From the NCBI GenBank assembly GCA_903927975.1, contig CAIYPC010000039.1, forward strand, positions 1 through 40,966: DNA of 40,966 nt. The letters run 5' to 3'. The first letter of the stretch is position 1; every line of letters starts with the position of its first letter. Under the pieces are notes generated by a model, which worked only from the letters and a program-made list of their open reading frames with translations, did no database searches and was not told the DNA's origin. Positions 31,233 through 39,278 of this stretch are shown here, one piece after another. The position numbers and the translations under genes were made by a program. The stretch is from an uncultured Bacteroidota bacterium (GTDB taxonomy: Bacteria; Bacteroidota; Bacteroidia; Chitinophagales; Chitinophagaceae).

Positions 31233-32537
31233 ATGAAAAAAATCTGCCTCACTGTTGTTGGCATGTATTTTATGCTATTACATGCATTCTCTCAGGTTTC
31301 TATAAAGGATACTTCAACGTATAAGCCTAAAAAATTGAAGTTGGATGAGATCAATCTGGTCTCGAGTTATTATAATCAAACAGCTGATAAATCGGCCGTG
31401 ATGGGAGGAAGGACCGACAGCAAAGGGATTGGAGATGTAACAGATTTGGCGAATGGCATCGATATAAAATTTATAGGCTGGGACAGCAAGAGACGGAAAA
31501 ATACATTGACAGGAGGAATTGGGGTTGACTATCACACTGCGGCATCGCAAGCTTATGTTGACTCAAACGGCCATGCACGCAACAACGGCACAAGAATATA
31601 TCCAACGCTCGACTGGTCAATTGAAAATGAAAAAAAAGGGACTGAGTTTGGCATAGGCGCTTATTATTCTGCCGAGCATAATTATTATCATTCCATCGGG
31701 CTCAATTCTTCGTTCTCAAAAAAAACACATAACAATGGAGAATTTAGTTTTAAGCTTACTGGTTATTTTGATCAGATCAAAATGATAAAGCCATCAGAAT
31801 TCATCCCGGTTGATTCTATAAAAAATGTTTCTTCTGCTGATAGTATTGTATACATAACGACAGCAAGTGGTCGCACAGAGTCGATCGTTTATCAAAACGG
31901 TGGCATTGTCAGCAGTAGCAGGGGTTCAAGGGTTGTCACTCCCTCTAAACCCAGAGATACATATACTGCGTCATTTTCCTTTGCACAGGTCATCAATTTG
32001 CGGATGCAGGGAAGCATCGCTTTGGATTTGGTTTATATGAATGGGTATTTAGGATTGCCATTTCACCGTGTATATTTCAATAACGGAAAAGATACTGTTG
32101 AGAACCTCCCGTCGCAACGGTTTAAATTTCCGATTGGGGTCAGACTAAATTATTTTCTTGGTGATAATATTATCCTGCGAGGTTATTATCGCTTTTATAT
32201 CGACAACTGGGGCCTGGTATCGCACACCGCAAGCCTCGAAGTGCCAATAAAGATCACGCCATTTATCTCATTGTCGCCTTTCTACAGATATTATGTGCAG
32301 ACGGCCGCAAAATATTTTGCGCCCTATGAAGGGCATTCTCCGCAAGACCAATATTACACGAGCAATTATGCGCTGGCGGATTTCAAGAGCCATTCTTTTG
32401 GAATGGGAATAAGACTTGCCCCACCAAAAGGCATTTTGATAAAAAGTTTGAGCGTGCTTGAGTTGAGGTACTCTCATTATACCCAAACAACAGATCTTGC
32501 AGCTGATATGATTTCACTGAATTTGAAATTCAAATAA
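31233..32537 (+). CDS. DUF3570 outer-membrane protein
   Basis: A 434-residue secreted protein (signal ending HAFSQ) of the DUF3570 family. Recognisable parts are LPFHRVYFNNGKDTVENLPSQR and YRFYIDNWGLVSHTASLEVPI, then SPFYRYYVQTAAKYFAPY. Alternating aromatic strands and the ending MISLNLKFK suggest a beta-barrel in the outer membrane. It follows DUF4266 by 25 bp in what looks like one operon. Family function is unknown; with ApbE, thioredoxin and DUF4266 it probably belongs to one envelope redox or metal-handling system (inference). No second copy or remnant was found. Confidence 0.88.
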   Translation: MKKICLTVVGMYFMLLHAFSQVSIKDTSTYKPKKLKLDEINLVSSYYNQTADKSAVMGGRTDSKGIGDVTDLANGIDIKFIGWDSKRRKNTLTGGIGVDYHTAASQAYVDSNGHARNNGTRIYPTLDWSIENEKKGTEFGIGAYYSAEHNYYHSIGLNSSFSKKTHNNGEFSFKLTGYFDQIKMIKPSEFIPVDSIKNVSSADSIVYITTASGRTESIVYQNGGIVSSSRGSRVVTPSKPRDTYTASFSFAQVINLRMQGSIALDLVYMNGYLGLPFHRVYFNNGKDTVENLPSQRFKFPIGVRLNYFLGDNIILRGYYRFYIDNWGLVSHTASLEVPIKITPFISLSPFYRYYVQTAAKYFAPYEGHSPQDQYYTSNYALADFKSHSFGMGIRLAPPKGILIKSLSVLELRYSHYTQTTDLAADMISLNLKFK

Positions 32538-32571
32538 AGATTTCAAATCGTATTTAACCGATGCTACATTA

Positions 32572-33789
32572 ATGATAAATCTGCCAATAAATAAGAAAGG
32601 TTTATTGTTATTGCTTATTGCGCCGTTATTTGCTTCATCGCAAACTAATAATGCGTTGCAGGCAGATTCCGCAAATAAAAAAGATGTAATAGAATTGATA
32701 AAAATTCTTTTCCATAAAGGTCCGAAAGCAACCGACTCTAATAAATTACGAAAGGTTTATTATTCTTTTTTGCCGGTAAGTTCACAGATTCCAGGCGCGG
32801 GAATTGCCTTGGTCACTTCCACTACCGCTGGTTTTCATATTGGCAACAGGAAGAGCACTTCATTATCTACAATAACTTTTTCACCCTACATAACTTTTAC
32901 TGGTCGGCTAGGTTATACATTCCGATCAAATATTTGGCTGAAGAATGATGGCTGGGAAATAATGGGAGATACAAGGTTTCTATATTATCCACAATATACA
33001 TGGGGCTTGGGCGGCAATACAAATGAGCAAGATAAGTTAGCGGTAAATTATAAATATGTACGTTTTTATCAGACACTTTTAAAACGAATAAAACCATACT
33101 TGCTTGCTGGCATAGGCTATCATGCAGATGCGCATTTTGATATTGATACATTTAATGATTCATCAGGACTTGCAAAATTTACCGGGTATCAATATGGCAC
33201 AAGCTCTACAGAAAATTCATTTTCATCTGGCCTTTCAGCAAACTTATTATATGACGCAAGAAGAAATGCATTCAATCCATTTCCTGGTTTTTATGCCAAT
33301 ATTGTTTACAGGATCAATCCAAATTTTTTAGGTAGCAACAATAACTGGCAGTCTCTTTATATAGATTTCAGGAGATATTTTTCTTTTAATAAAAGCAATC
33401 AGAATATGATTGCTTTCTGGACATTCTACTGGACAGCGATGAAGAGCCACACTCCATATCTCGATCTGCCAAGCATCGGTTGGGATCCTTATCAACAACG
33501 CTCCGGGCGTGGGTTTGAGCAAAACCGCTATAGGGGAAACAGGTTGTTTTATTTTGAAACAGAATATCGCCGCGATATTACTTCAGATGGACTTTGGGGT
33601 TTTGTGCTGTTCAGCAACATAAACACAGTTTCTGAGCAATTAACCAACCAGTTTGCATATTTGCATATTGCTTGTGGGGGCGGTTTGCGCATCAAATTAA
33701 ATAAACACACCGGAACAAATATTTCACTTGATTATGGCATTAGCAAAAATTATTCTGCTGTTTACCTGAACCTTGGAGAAACGTTTTAA
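32572..33789 (+). CDS. Omp85/BamA-like surface antigen barrel
   Basis: A 405-residue outer-membrane protein with a signal peptide (LLLLIAPLFASSQ) and no POTRA domains visible. The barrel carries Omp85-type features: SANLLYDARRNAFNPFPGFYANI (strand-turn with the N-P-F-x-G motif), DPYQQRSGRGFEQNRYRGNRLFYFETEYRRDI (the family's R-G and Y-R motifs) and the C-terminal YLNLGETF. It starts 34 bp after DUF3570, so it is probably the last gene of that operon. A decayed fragment of a paralogue lies at 27989-28190. Cargo is unknown. Confidence 0.85.
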   Translation: MINLPINKKGLLLLLIAPLFASSQTNNALQADSANKKDVIELIKILFHKGPKATDSNKLRKVYYSFLPVSSQIPGAGIALVTSTTAGFHIGNRKSTSLSTITFSPYITFTGRLGYTFRSNIWLKNDGWEIMGDTRFLYYPQYTWGLGGNTNEQDKLAVNYKYVRFYQTLLKRIKPYLLAGIGYHADAHFDIDTFNDSSGLAKFTGYQYGTSSTENSFSSGLSANLLYDARRNAFNPFPGFYANIVYRINPNFLGSNNNWQSLYIDFRRYFSFNKSNQNMIAFWTFYWTAMKSHTPYLDLPSIGWDPYQQRSGRGFEQNRYRGNRLFYFETEYRRDITSDGLWGFVLFSNINTVSEQLTNQFAYLHIACGGGLRIKLNKHTGTNISLDYGISKNYSAVYLNLGETF

Positions 33790-33912
33790 TTATTGTTTAT
33801 TGATGCGTGTAAATCAGACACCGCTAAGTAAGAACTTTTGCAATGCATAACAGCAATGTACAACCGAAAAATATATATGCACTTTGAAACCAAGTACACT
33901 CTTTTTCATATT

Positions 33913-35385
33913 TCAACTCCACAGCCTATCATGCGATCGCTTATCATTCCATTCAGGCGTCGGGGCGAAATAAGATTTATCTGTTGGCAACAAATGTTTT
34001 TTCACTTCTTCATCAATCAATTCTATTCCAAGTCCTGGAGCGCTTAATGGCACGTTCGCAAAACCTTTTTCAAAAAGCTTACGACCGTCAGTAGTTTTGA
34101 CAAGAGTGTCCCACCACGGACTATCAAGAGAATGATGTTCAAGCGCTAAAAAATTTTGTGTGGCTGCCGCACAATGAACACTTGCCATAAATGAAACAGG
34201 GCTTCCCGCAAAATGCATCGCCATTGCCACTCCATGCTCTTCTGCATAATCACCAATTCTTTTTGTTTCTAAAAGTCCGCCGGATGTTGCCAGATCAGGA
34301 TGGATGATATCGACAGCATGCGCATCAATCAAAGGTTTGAAGCCACTTAATAAATAAATATCTTCGCCTGTCAAGACTGGCGTTTCAAGGGCATCGGAAA
34401 TTGTTTTCCACTGCTCGGTATATTGCCATGGAATCATATCTTCCAACCAAGCAAGACGATAAGGCTCCACTTTTTTTCCAAAGCGAATTGCATTGTTCAG
34501 ATCAAAATGTCCATAATGATCTGATGAAAGAGGAATCTCATATCCAACAACAGAACGTACTTCGCTGATAATCTTTGCCATTTCATCCAAACCTTTTTCG
34601 GTTATCTGAATGGCAGTGAAAGGATGTTTTGTATTGGCATAATCCATGTAACCACCTTCCCATTGACCGAGATTTGTTCCCCAAAATTTACTGTTCACCA
34701 ATGCATCCGGCGTTCCTTTTACTTCACCAATTGAAATATCCATTTTCAACCAAGTCATTCCCTGCACTTCCAAACGATGTTTTATTCTTGCTTTAAATTC
34801 ATCTAATGTTGGAGCTTCGGGAGTGTCGGCATACATACGAACTTTATCACGGTAACGCCCACCTAATAATTGCCACGCAGGCACATTATATGCTTTGCCG
34901 CAAAGATCCCAGAGCGCCATTTCAACGCCGCACACACCACCACCCTGACGTGCATTGCCTCCAAATTGTTTTATCATTTTAAAAAGCATTTCCACATTGC
35001 ATGGATTTTCTCCGAGTATGCGGCTCTTCAACATCAATGCATAGCGTTCATCTGCCCCATCTCTCACTTCGCCCAAACCATAAATGCCCTGATTGGTATC
35101 GATACGTATGATTGGCGTGCGACCAACATTTTGTATCACACAGTAACGCATATCCGTAATTTTTAAATCGGAAGGCGCTGAATAACGATTCACTTTTTGT
35201 GTGCTCTGAGCAATCAATTCTTCAATAGGCGTAAACATAAATGCGCCGCCCAAAGCAATACCGCCCAAGGCAGATTTTTTGAAAAATGAGCGGCGGCTGT
35301 TTTCTTGTTCCTTGTTTCTTGTTTCTTCTATATTATCTAAATCTTTCAGCCCGATTTTTTGTAAGAATTTTTTTGAGGGAGTCAT
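33913..35385 (-). CDS. Enolase-superfamily dehydratase (mandelate racemase/muconate lactonizing type), Tat-like signal
   Basis: A 490-residue member of the mandelate-racemase subgroup, likely a sugar-acid dehydratase. Active-site candidates are KMD (214-216), metal ligands Asp289 (SSDHYGH), Glu315 (LEDMIPW) and Glu341 (TGEDIY), and the catalytic His391 (MHFAGSP). A Tat-like signal RRSFFKKSALGG starts at residue 31. The preceding residues EETRNKEQENS are encoded by ACAAGG-type quasi-repeat DNA. It heads the downstream side of a minus-strand group with the RraA-like and Gfo/Idh genes. The exact sugar acid is not readable. Confidence 0.88.
   Translation of the reverse strand: MTPSKKFLQKIGLKDLDNIEETRNKEQENSRRSFFKKSALGGIALGGAFMFTPIEELIAQSTQKVNRYSAPSDLKITDMRYCVIQNVGRTPIIRIDTNQGIYGLGEVRDGADERYALMLKSRILGENPCNVEMLFKMIKQFGGNARQGGGVCGVEMALWDLCGKAYNVPAWQLLGGRYRDKVRMYADTPEAPTLDEFKARIKHRLEVQGMTWLKMDISIGEVKGTPDALVNSKFWGTNLGQWEGGYMDYANTKHPFTAIQITEKGLDEMAKIISEVRSVVGYEIPLSSDHYGHFDLNNAIRFGKKVEPYRLAWLEDMIPWQYTEQWKTISDALETPVLTGEDIYLLSGFKPLIDAHAVDIIHPDLATSGGLLETKRIGDYAEEHGVAMAMHFAGSPVSFMASVHCAAATQNFLALEHHSLDSPWWDTLVKTTDGRKLFEKGFANVPLSAPGLGIELIDEEVKKHLLPTDKSYFAPTPEWNDKRSHDRLWS
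35300..35330 (-). repeat. ACAAGG quasi-repeat inside the dehydratase N-terminus
   Basis: On the minus strand it reads AGAAACAAGAAACAAGGAAC then AAGAAAA. This is the same word family as in nuoJ (16552-16625) and the nuoK-nuoL spacer, here in frame within a coding region. Confidence 0.65.
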
Positions 35386-35441
35386 TGCAAAAATTTTGAT
35401 AGTGAATCAATAAAATTGTTCTCAATATTTTTTTGGAAAAA

Positions 35442-36371
35442 TTACCAGTTTCTTTCTTTCATATACTCATCCAATTCTGTTCTTGTCATTGGAAGATTTT
35501 TTTGCGCATCGAGCCATTGCAGAAAATCTTTTTTTATTTCATCACTCCATTGCTGATCAATTTGCCCAGGCGTATATTTCCCTTCGCGCAAACGCTGATG
35601 CCCAAACGCATCTCTCAATTCTATAAACTCTGCATTCTTTACAAGGTCTTCTAAAAATTGCGCGGGAATAAAAACAACACCGCCTTTTTTTGCAAGCACA
35701 ACATCACCCGGAAGCACTGTTGCCCTTCCAATTCTTATCGGCACATTAATGCCAGCCAACATTGTTTGTTGCAGATAAGAAGGATCGTAACTTTTTACCC
35801 AGCCATTAAAACCATTGATTTCTTCGAGTCCTTCAATATCTCTCACGGATCCATAAAACACAACGCCCCTATGAGATTTTGCAAAAATCGCATTGCCGAG
35901 GTTGTCGCCAATCAATGTGCCATCAGGACCTTTTCCATAACTGTCGGCCACGTAAATATCTCCATCTTTCAAAACATCGATAGGCCAAGAATTGGTGCTG
36001 CCAATGCGGCCTTCTGCTTTGCCTTTATCTTTTATCAGCTTATCATAATCGGGCCGCAATGGCATGTACTGCGCAGTCACTGCACGCCCTACCATTACAG
36101 AGTCAGGACGGATCACCATCCAGTCTCCCTCAAATTGATTTTGATAACCTTTGTTGCGCAGGTAGCCCCAAGCTTCTTCCATCGAAATATTTTTTAATCG
36201 CTCTAAAAATCGATCTGATGTTTTTGGTCTTCCGTCAGGAAATCGTTCGCCTTTCCAATCGGGTGTCATCGCTTTGATCTGATCGCTTGTAAGCGTCACT
36301 TTCACTTCCTGCGCGTGTAAATAAAAAGCCATGCACATAAGCACGAATAGAGATGATATTATTTTTTTCAT
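35442..36371 (-). CDS. RraA-family protein, secreted
   Basis: A 309-residue protein with a signal peptide (MKKIISSLFVLMCMAFYLHAQ) and an RraA/HMG-aldolase-like domain. The core GDNLGNAIFAKSHRGVVFYGSVRDIEGLEEI holds the family's G-D-N-L and the R-D pair that binds the divalent metal and 2-oxoacid. The domain is also annotated as dimethylmenaquinone-methyltransferase-like, which is a historical misnomer. Relatives act as oxaloacetate decarboxylases or 4-hydroxy-2-oxoacid aldolases, which fits the adjacent sugar-acid dehydratase. The starting ATG is clear. The cytosolic RraA function (RNase E inhibition) is unlikely given the signal peptide. Confidence 0.83.
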   Translation of the reverse strand: MKKIISSLFVLMCMAFYLHAQEVKVTLTSDQIKAMTPDWKGERFPDGRPKTSDRFLERLKNISMEEAWGYLRNKGYQNQFEGDWMVIRPDSVMVGRAVTAQYMPLRPDYDKLIKDKGKAEGRIGSTNSWPIDVLKDGDIYVADSYGKGPDGTLIGDNLGNAIFAKSHRGVVFYGSVRDIEGLEEINGFNGWVKSYDPSYLQQTMLAGINVPIRIGRATVLPGDVVLAKKGGVVFIPAQFLEDLVKNAEFIELRDAFGHQRLREGKYTPGQIDQQWSDEIKKDFLQWLDAQKNLPMTRTELDEYMKERNW

Positions 36372-36443
36372 ACAGCAGTGTGTTTGATATTATTTTATTT
36401 TTTTAGTTGAAGCTTCGCGAAAAAGTTTGTTCATACTCTCCAA

Positions 36444-36509
36444 AAAACCTTGAAGGTTTATTAGAGTGCAAAATTATTTTTAGATAGCTTGATAAACCTT
36501 CAAGGTTTT
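36444..36509. repeat. Inverted pair of AAACCTTGAAGGTTT-type repeats
   Basis: AAAACCTTGAAGGTTTAT (36444-36461) and its exact reverse complement (36492-36509) face each other across 30 bp. Each arm is itself nearly palindromic. The pair lies in the spacer between the Gfo/Idh stop and the RraA-like start, so it could act as a hairpin that separates their expression. Confidence 0.75.
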
Positions 36510-36528
36510 ATAAACTATCTCATAATAC

Positions 36529-37635
36529 CTATAATTTTAAATCTACCTTCTGTCCTGTTTTAACTGCTAAATAAATAGCATCAATAATTTTCAGATCTTT
36601 CAATGCTTCTTCACCATCAACTGGCACTACGGGTTTTTTACCTTCGAAAATAATTGCTGCCATTTCATCCATCTGCACTGTTTGGTGAGTTTTGTGTGGC
36701 TGTGTCAATTCTCCTTTATTCGTTCTTCCTTTTATCGGACCATAGCCTGTTGATGGCCACAATTCCGCATAACCATTTTCGGCATCCAGAAAAAAACGAT
36801 CAAGGTTATCCATATTATAAGTTGACAAGCACGACGCAACTGCGCCGCTCGGAAAACCAAATTGAAATTGAATGGTTTCATCAACACCGTCTTTAAATTT
36901 CACAGTATCAGTTTTTGTTTCCTGTGCAGTTACCCAGGCTGGTTCTTCGCCAGTCATATATCTTGAACCATTGATCGCATAAATCCCTATGTCCATCAAA
37001 GAGCCGCCACCAGAAAGTTTTTTATTCAATCGCCATTGATTAGGATCACCGATTGTAAATCCACAAAGCCCTTGAAAAAATTTAATTTTCCCCAGCTCGC
37101 CATCTTTTCGCATACGGATAATTTCAAGCGTTTTTGGTTCAAAGTGCATTCGATAACCAACTAGCAATTTCACATTCGCTTGCTTGCATGCTTCAATCAT
37201 TTCTTCGCCATCTTTTGCATTCACCGACATTGGCTTTTCGCAAATTGCATGCTTGCCCGCTTTCGCAACGCGCATCACTCCTTCTTTGTGAAGCGCATTT
37301 GGTGTAATGACATATACCGCATCAATATCCGGATTGTTTTTAATGTTGTCGTAATTTTCGTAGTTGTAACAATTTTTCTCAGGGATATTATACTTGCTCT
37401 GCCAGTATTTAATTTTTGAAGGCGTACCACTGATCACACCAACGAGCTTTGCTCTTTTGCAATCTTTCATAGCTTCTGCTACCATCGTTCCATAGCCACC
37501 GAGCCCCATGATAGCGACACGTAGCACGCGTCCATCACTGTCAGACTGATTGCAAGATTTTTCTTTGCTTGACAAAAATGGCAAAACAATAAATGGGGCG
37601 ATAACCTTTTGCAAAAAATCGCGACGTGAATCCAT
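36529..37635 (-). CDS. Gfo/Idh/MocA-family oxidoreductase, Tat-like signal
   Basis: A 368-residue NAD(P)-dependent sugar oxidoreductase. The N-terminal Tat-like signal SRRDFLQK precedes the Rossmann motif GLGGYG (44-49). Further family marks are AGKHAICEKPMSVNA (the E-K-P that contacts the nicotinamide and substrate), VGYRMHFEP, and GGGSLMDIGIYAINGSRY with the D-x-G-x-Y-x-x-N pattern. The protein is expected in the periplasm. It is the promoter-proximal gene of the minus-strand sugar-acid group. The substrate is unknown. Confidence 0.88.
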   Translation of the reverse strand: MDSRRDFLQKVIAPFIVLPFLSSKEKSCNQSDSDGRVLRVAIMGLGGYGTMVAEAMKDCKRAKLVGVISGTPSKIKYWQSKYNIPEKNCYNYENYDNIKNNPDIDAVYVITPNALHKEGVMRVAKAGKHAICEKPMSVNAKDGEEMIEACKQANVKLLVGYRMHFEPKTLEIIRMRKDGELGKIKFFQGLCGFTIGDPNQWRLNKKLSGGGSLMDIGIYAINGSRYMTGEEPAWVTAQETKTDTVKFKDGVDETIQFQFGFPSGAVASCLSTYNMDNLDRFFLDAENGYAELWPSTGYGPIKGRTNKGELTQPHKTHQTVQMDEMAAIIFEGKKPVVPVDGEEALKDLKIIDAIYLAVKTGQKVDLKL

Positions 37636-38074
37636 AAGAAAAATTTTGTTCAGATGATGAAGAAGGATGAAGTGAAAATAAATATATGCAAATTTTTTCC
37701 GCCTGCATTTGCTTTTTTTGAACAGATACTTTTATAGCCTAACCCGATATTTTTTTATCGGCTTGAATATTTTTTTCAGAAGATGTTTATAAATAGCATT
37801 GAAGATTGTGAGCGCGTTGCCGAATGATCGCCCTCGGCAAATCAAGACCATTAAATTTAGTTGGAGAGATGCACATCATTGCGAGGCTCTGCGAGGCAAT
37901 CTGCTCTACAAATGGCGCAATCTTCCTATTCTAAAATCAGATTGCTTCGCAGAGCCTCGCAATGACGATCCGATTAGTTGGCTAATCTCTAAATCTTTGA
38001 CCAAAGAGATTTAGAGAACTATTTTTAAACAGCAGCTTAATATTCAATAATTTCATTTTTAATACTTCATTATC
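37636..38074. other. Divergent intergenic region holding one dispersed repeat
   Basis: About 440 bp between the divergent oxidoreductase and transporter genes. It holds the inverted-repeat element at 37876-37965. The one open frame here (37799-38014) runs through that repeat and is not credible. Promoters for both genes should lie here but were not identified. Confidence 0.5.
37876..37965. repeat. Dispersed inverted-repeat element, copy 2
   Basis: Near-perfect 28-bp inverted arms (37876-37903 and 37938-37965; 27 of 28 pairs match) flank 34 bp. The outer ends are TCATTGCGAGG and CCTCGCAATGA. The internal sequence resembles copy 1 at 5641-5752. Confidence 0.85.
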
Positions 38075-39178
38075 ATGACGAAGAAATTTTCATTTTCTTC
38101 TTTTTATTACTTCTCGATTGCTTTGCTGCTTGCTTATGTTTATCTAACATTTTCAAAAGAATATTCAGTCGCTGGTTGGCTGCTTACTGGATTTTTTATT
38201 TCGCTGGCCATCGCTTTCCGCGGCTCAAAATTGTTGCGCGGACTTTCTTATACTGTTATGATTTTTGCCGCTGTAAGCCTTGCCATGTATCATCCTCAAT
38301 ATTTTTTATACGCAGGCAATTATAAATTATCAAAACTGATATTGCCTTTGCTACAGATCATCATGTTCGGCATGGGCACGGAACTGAGCGTGAAAGATTT
38401 TAGAGATGTGATCAAAATGCCAAGGGGGATTTTAGTCGGCGTTATTTGCCATTACACGATTATGCCTGCAATCGGTTTTGCAATTGCAAGCATTTTTAAT
38501 TTCCCGAAAGAAATAGCAGCGGGTATTATACTTGTCGGTTGTTGCCCAAGCGGTCTTGCTTCCAATGTGATGTCCTATCTTGCCAAAGCCAATCTCGCAT
38601 TATCTGTTTCTGTAACGGCAGTTTCCACTTTGCTTGCACCGTTTCTCACTCCACTTCTAATGCACTTACTTGCCGGACAATTTTTGGAGATCCATTTCTG
38701 GCAAATGTTCTGGGATATTATTCAGATAGTGATCATCCCGATAGGTGCTGGTCTTTTGTTTCATTATATTATTCGCGGCAAGTTTAGCTGGCTCGATAAG
38801 GCAATGCCAATCATTTCAATGGTTGCGATTGCAGTCATCATCACAATCATCACTGCCGCAGGAAAAGATAGTTTGATGAAAGTTGGCTTATTATTAATTG
38901 TAGCAACATTCATTCAAAATACAGCGGGTTATACAATGGGCTATTGGTCGGCGCGTTTGCTCGGTTTGCCCGAAGCAGATTGCCGCACTGTTTCTTTGGA
39001 AGTCGGCATGCAAAACGCCGGACTTGCATCAGGCATTGCAGTAATAATGGGGAGAATTGCGACGGTAGGTCTTGCGGCAACAGTGTTTGGACCGATGATG
39101 AACATTACCGGATCATCGCTTGCAAATTGGTGGCATGGAAAAGAACCGGAAGAAAAAACAAAAACTATTTCGGATTGA
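38075..39178 (+). CDS. BASS-family (bile acid:sodium symporter-like) transporter
   Basis: A 367-residue membrane protein with about ten segments, of the bile-acid:Na+ symporter superfamily. Family landmarks are MFGMGTELSVKDFRDVIKMP, GCCPSGLASNVMSYLAKANLALSVSVTAVSTLLAPFLTPLL (the crossing-helix region with the S-N-x-x-x-Y-L motif) and EVGMQNAGLASGIAV. It should import an organic anion with sodium. Its place beside sugar-acid genes suggests a sugar acid or 2-keto sugar acid as cargo (inference). It lies 100 bp upstream of the GH28 gene on the same strand. Confidence 0.88.
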   Translation: MTKKFSFSSFYYFSIALLLAYVYLTFSKEYSVAGWLLTGFFISLAIAFRGSKLLRGLSYTVMIFAAVSLAMYHPQYFLYAGNYKLSKLILPLLQIIMFGMGTELSVKDFRDVIKMPRGILVGVICHYTIMPAIGFAIASIFNFPKEIAAGIILVGCCPSGLASNVMSYLAKANLALSVSVTAVSTLLAPFLTPLLMHLLAGQFLEIHFWQMFWDIIQIVIIPIGAGLLFHYIIRGKFSWLDKAMPIISMVAIAVIITIITAAGKDSLMKVGLLLIVATFIQNTAGYTMGYWSARLLGLPEADCRTVSLEVGMQNAGLASGIAVIMGRIATVGLAATVFGPMMNITGSSLANWWHGKEPEEKTKTISD

Positions 39179-39278
39179 TTGCGACACTAACGCATATACG
39201 CAACCGAAATTGTACGAATTATACACTTACCCTTTTTGAAAAACCTTTGATATACTTTTTACAACGAAATTAAATTCC

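Noticed and set aside
35658..36197. 179-codon plus-strand frame inside the RraA-like gene
   Set aside because: It is antisense to the conserved RraA core and rich in His/Cys from codon shadowing.
37799..38014. 71-codon frame in the divergent intergenic region
   Set aside because: Most of it is translation of the dispersed inverted-repeat element.
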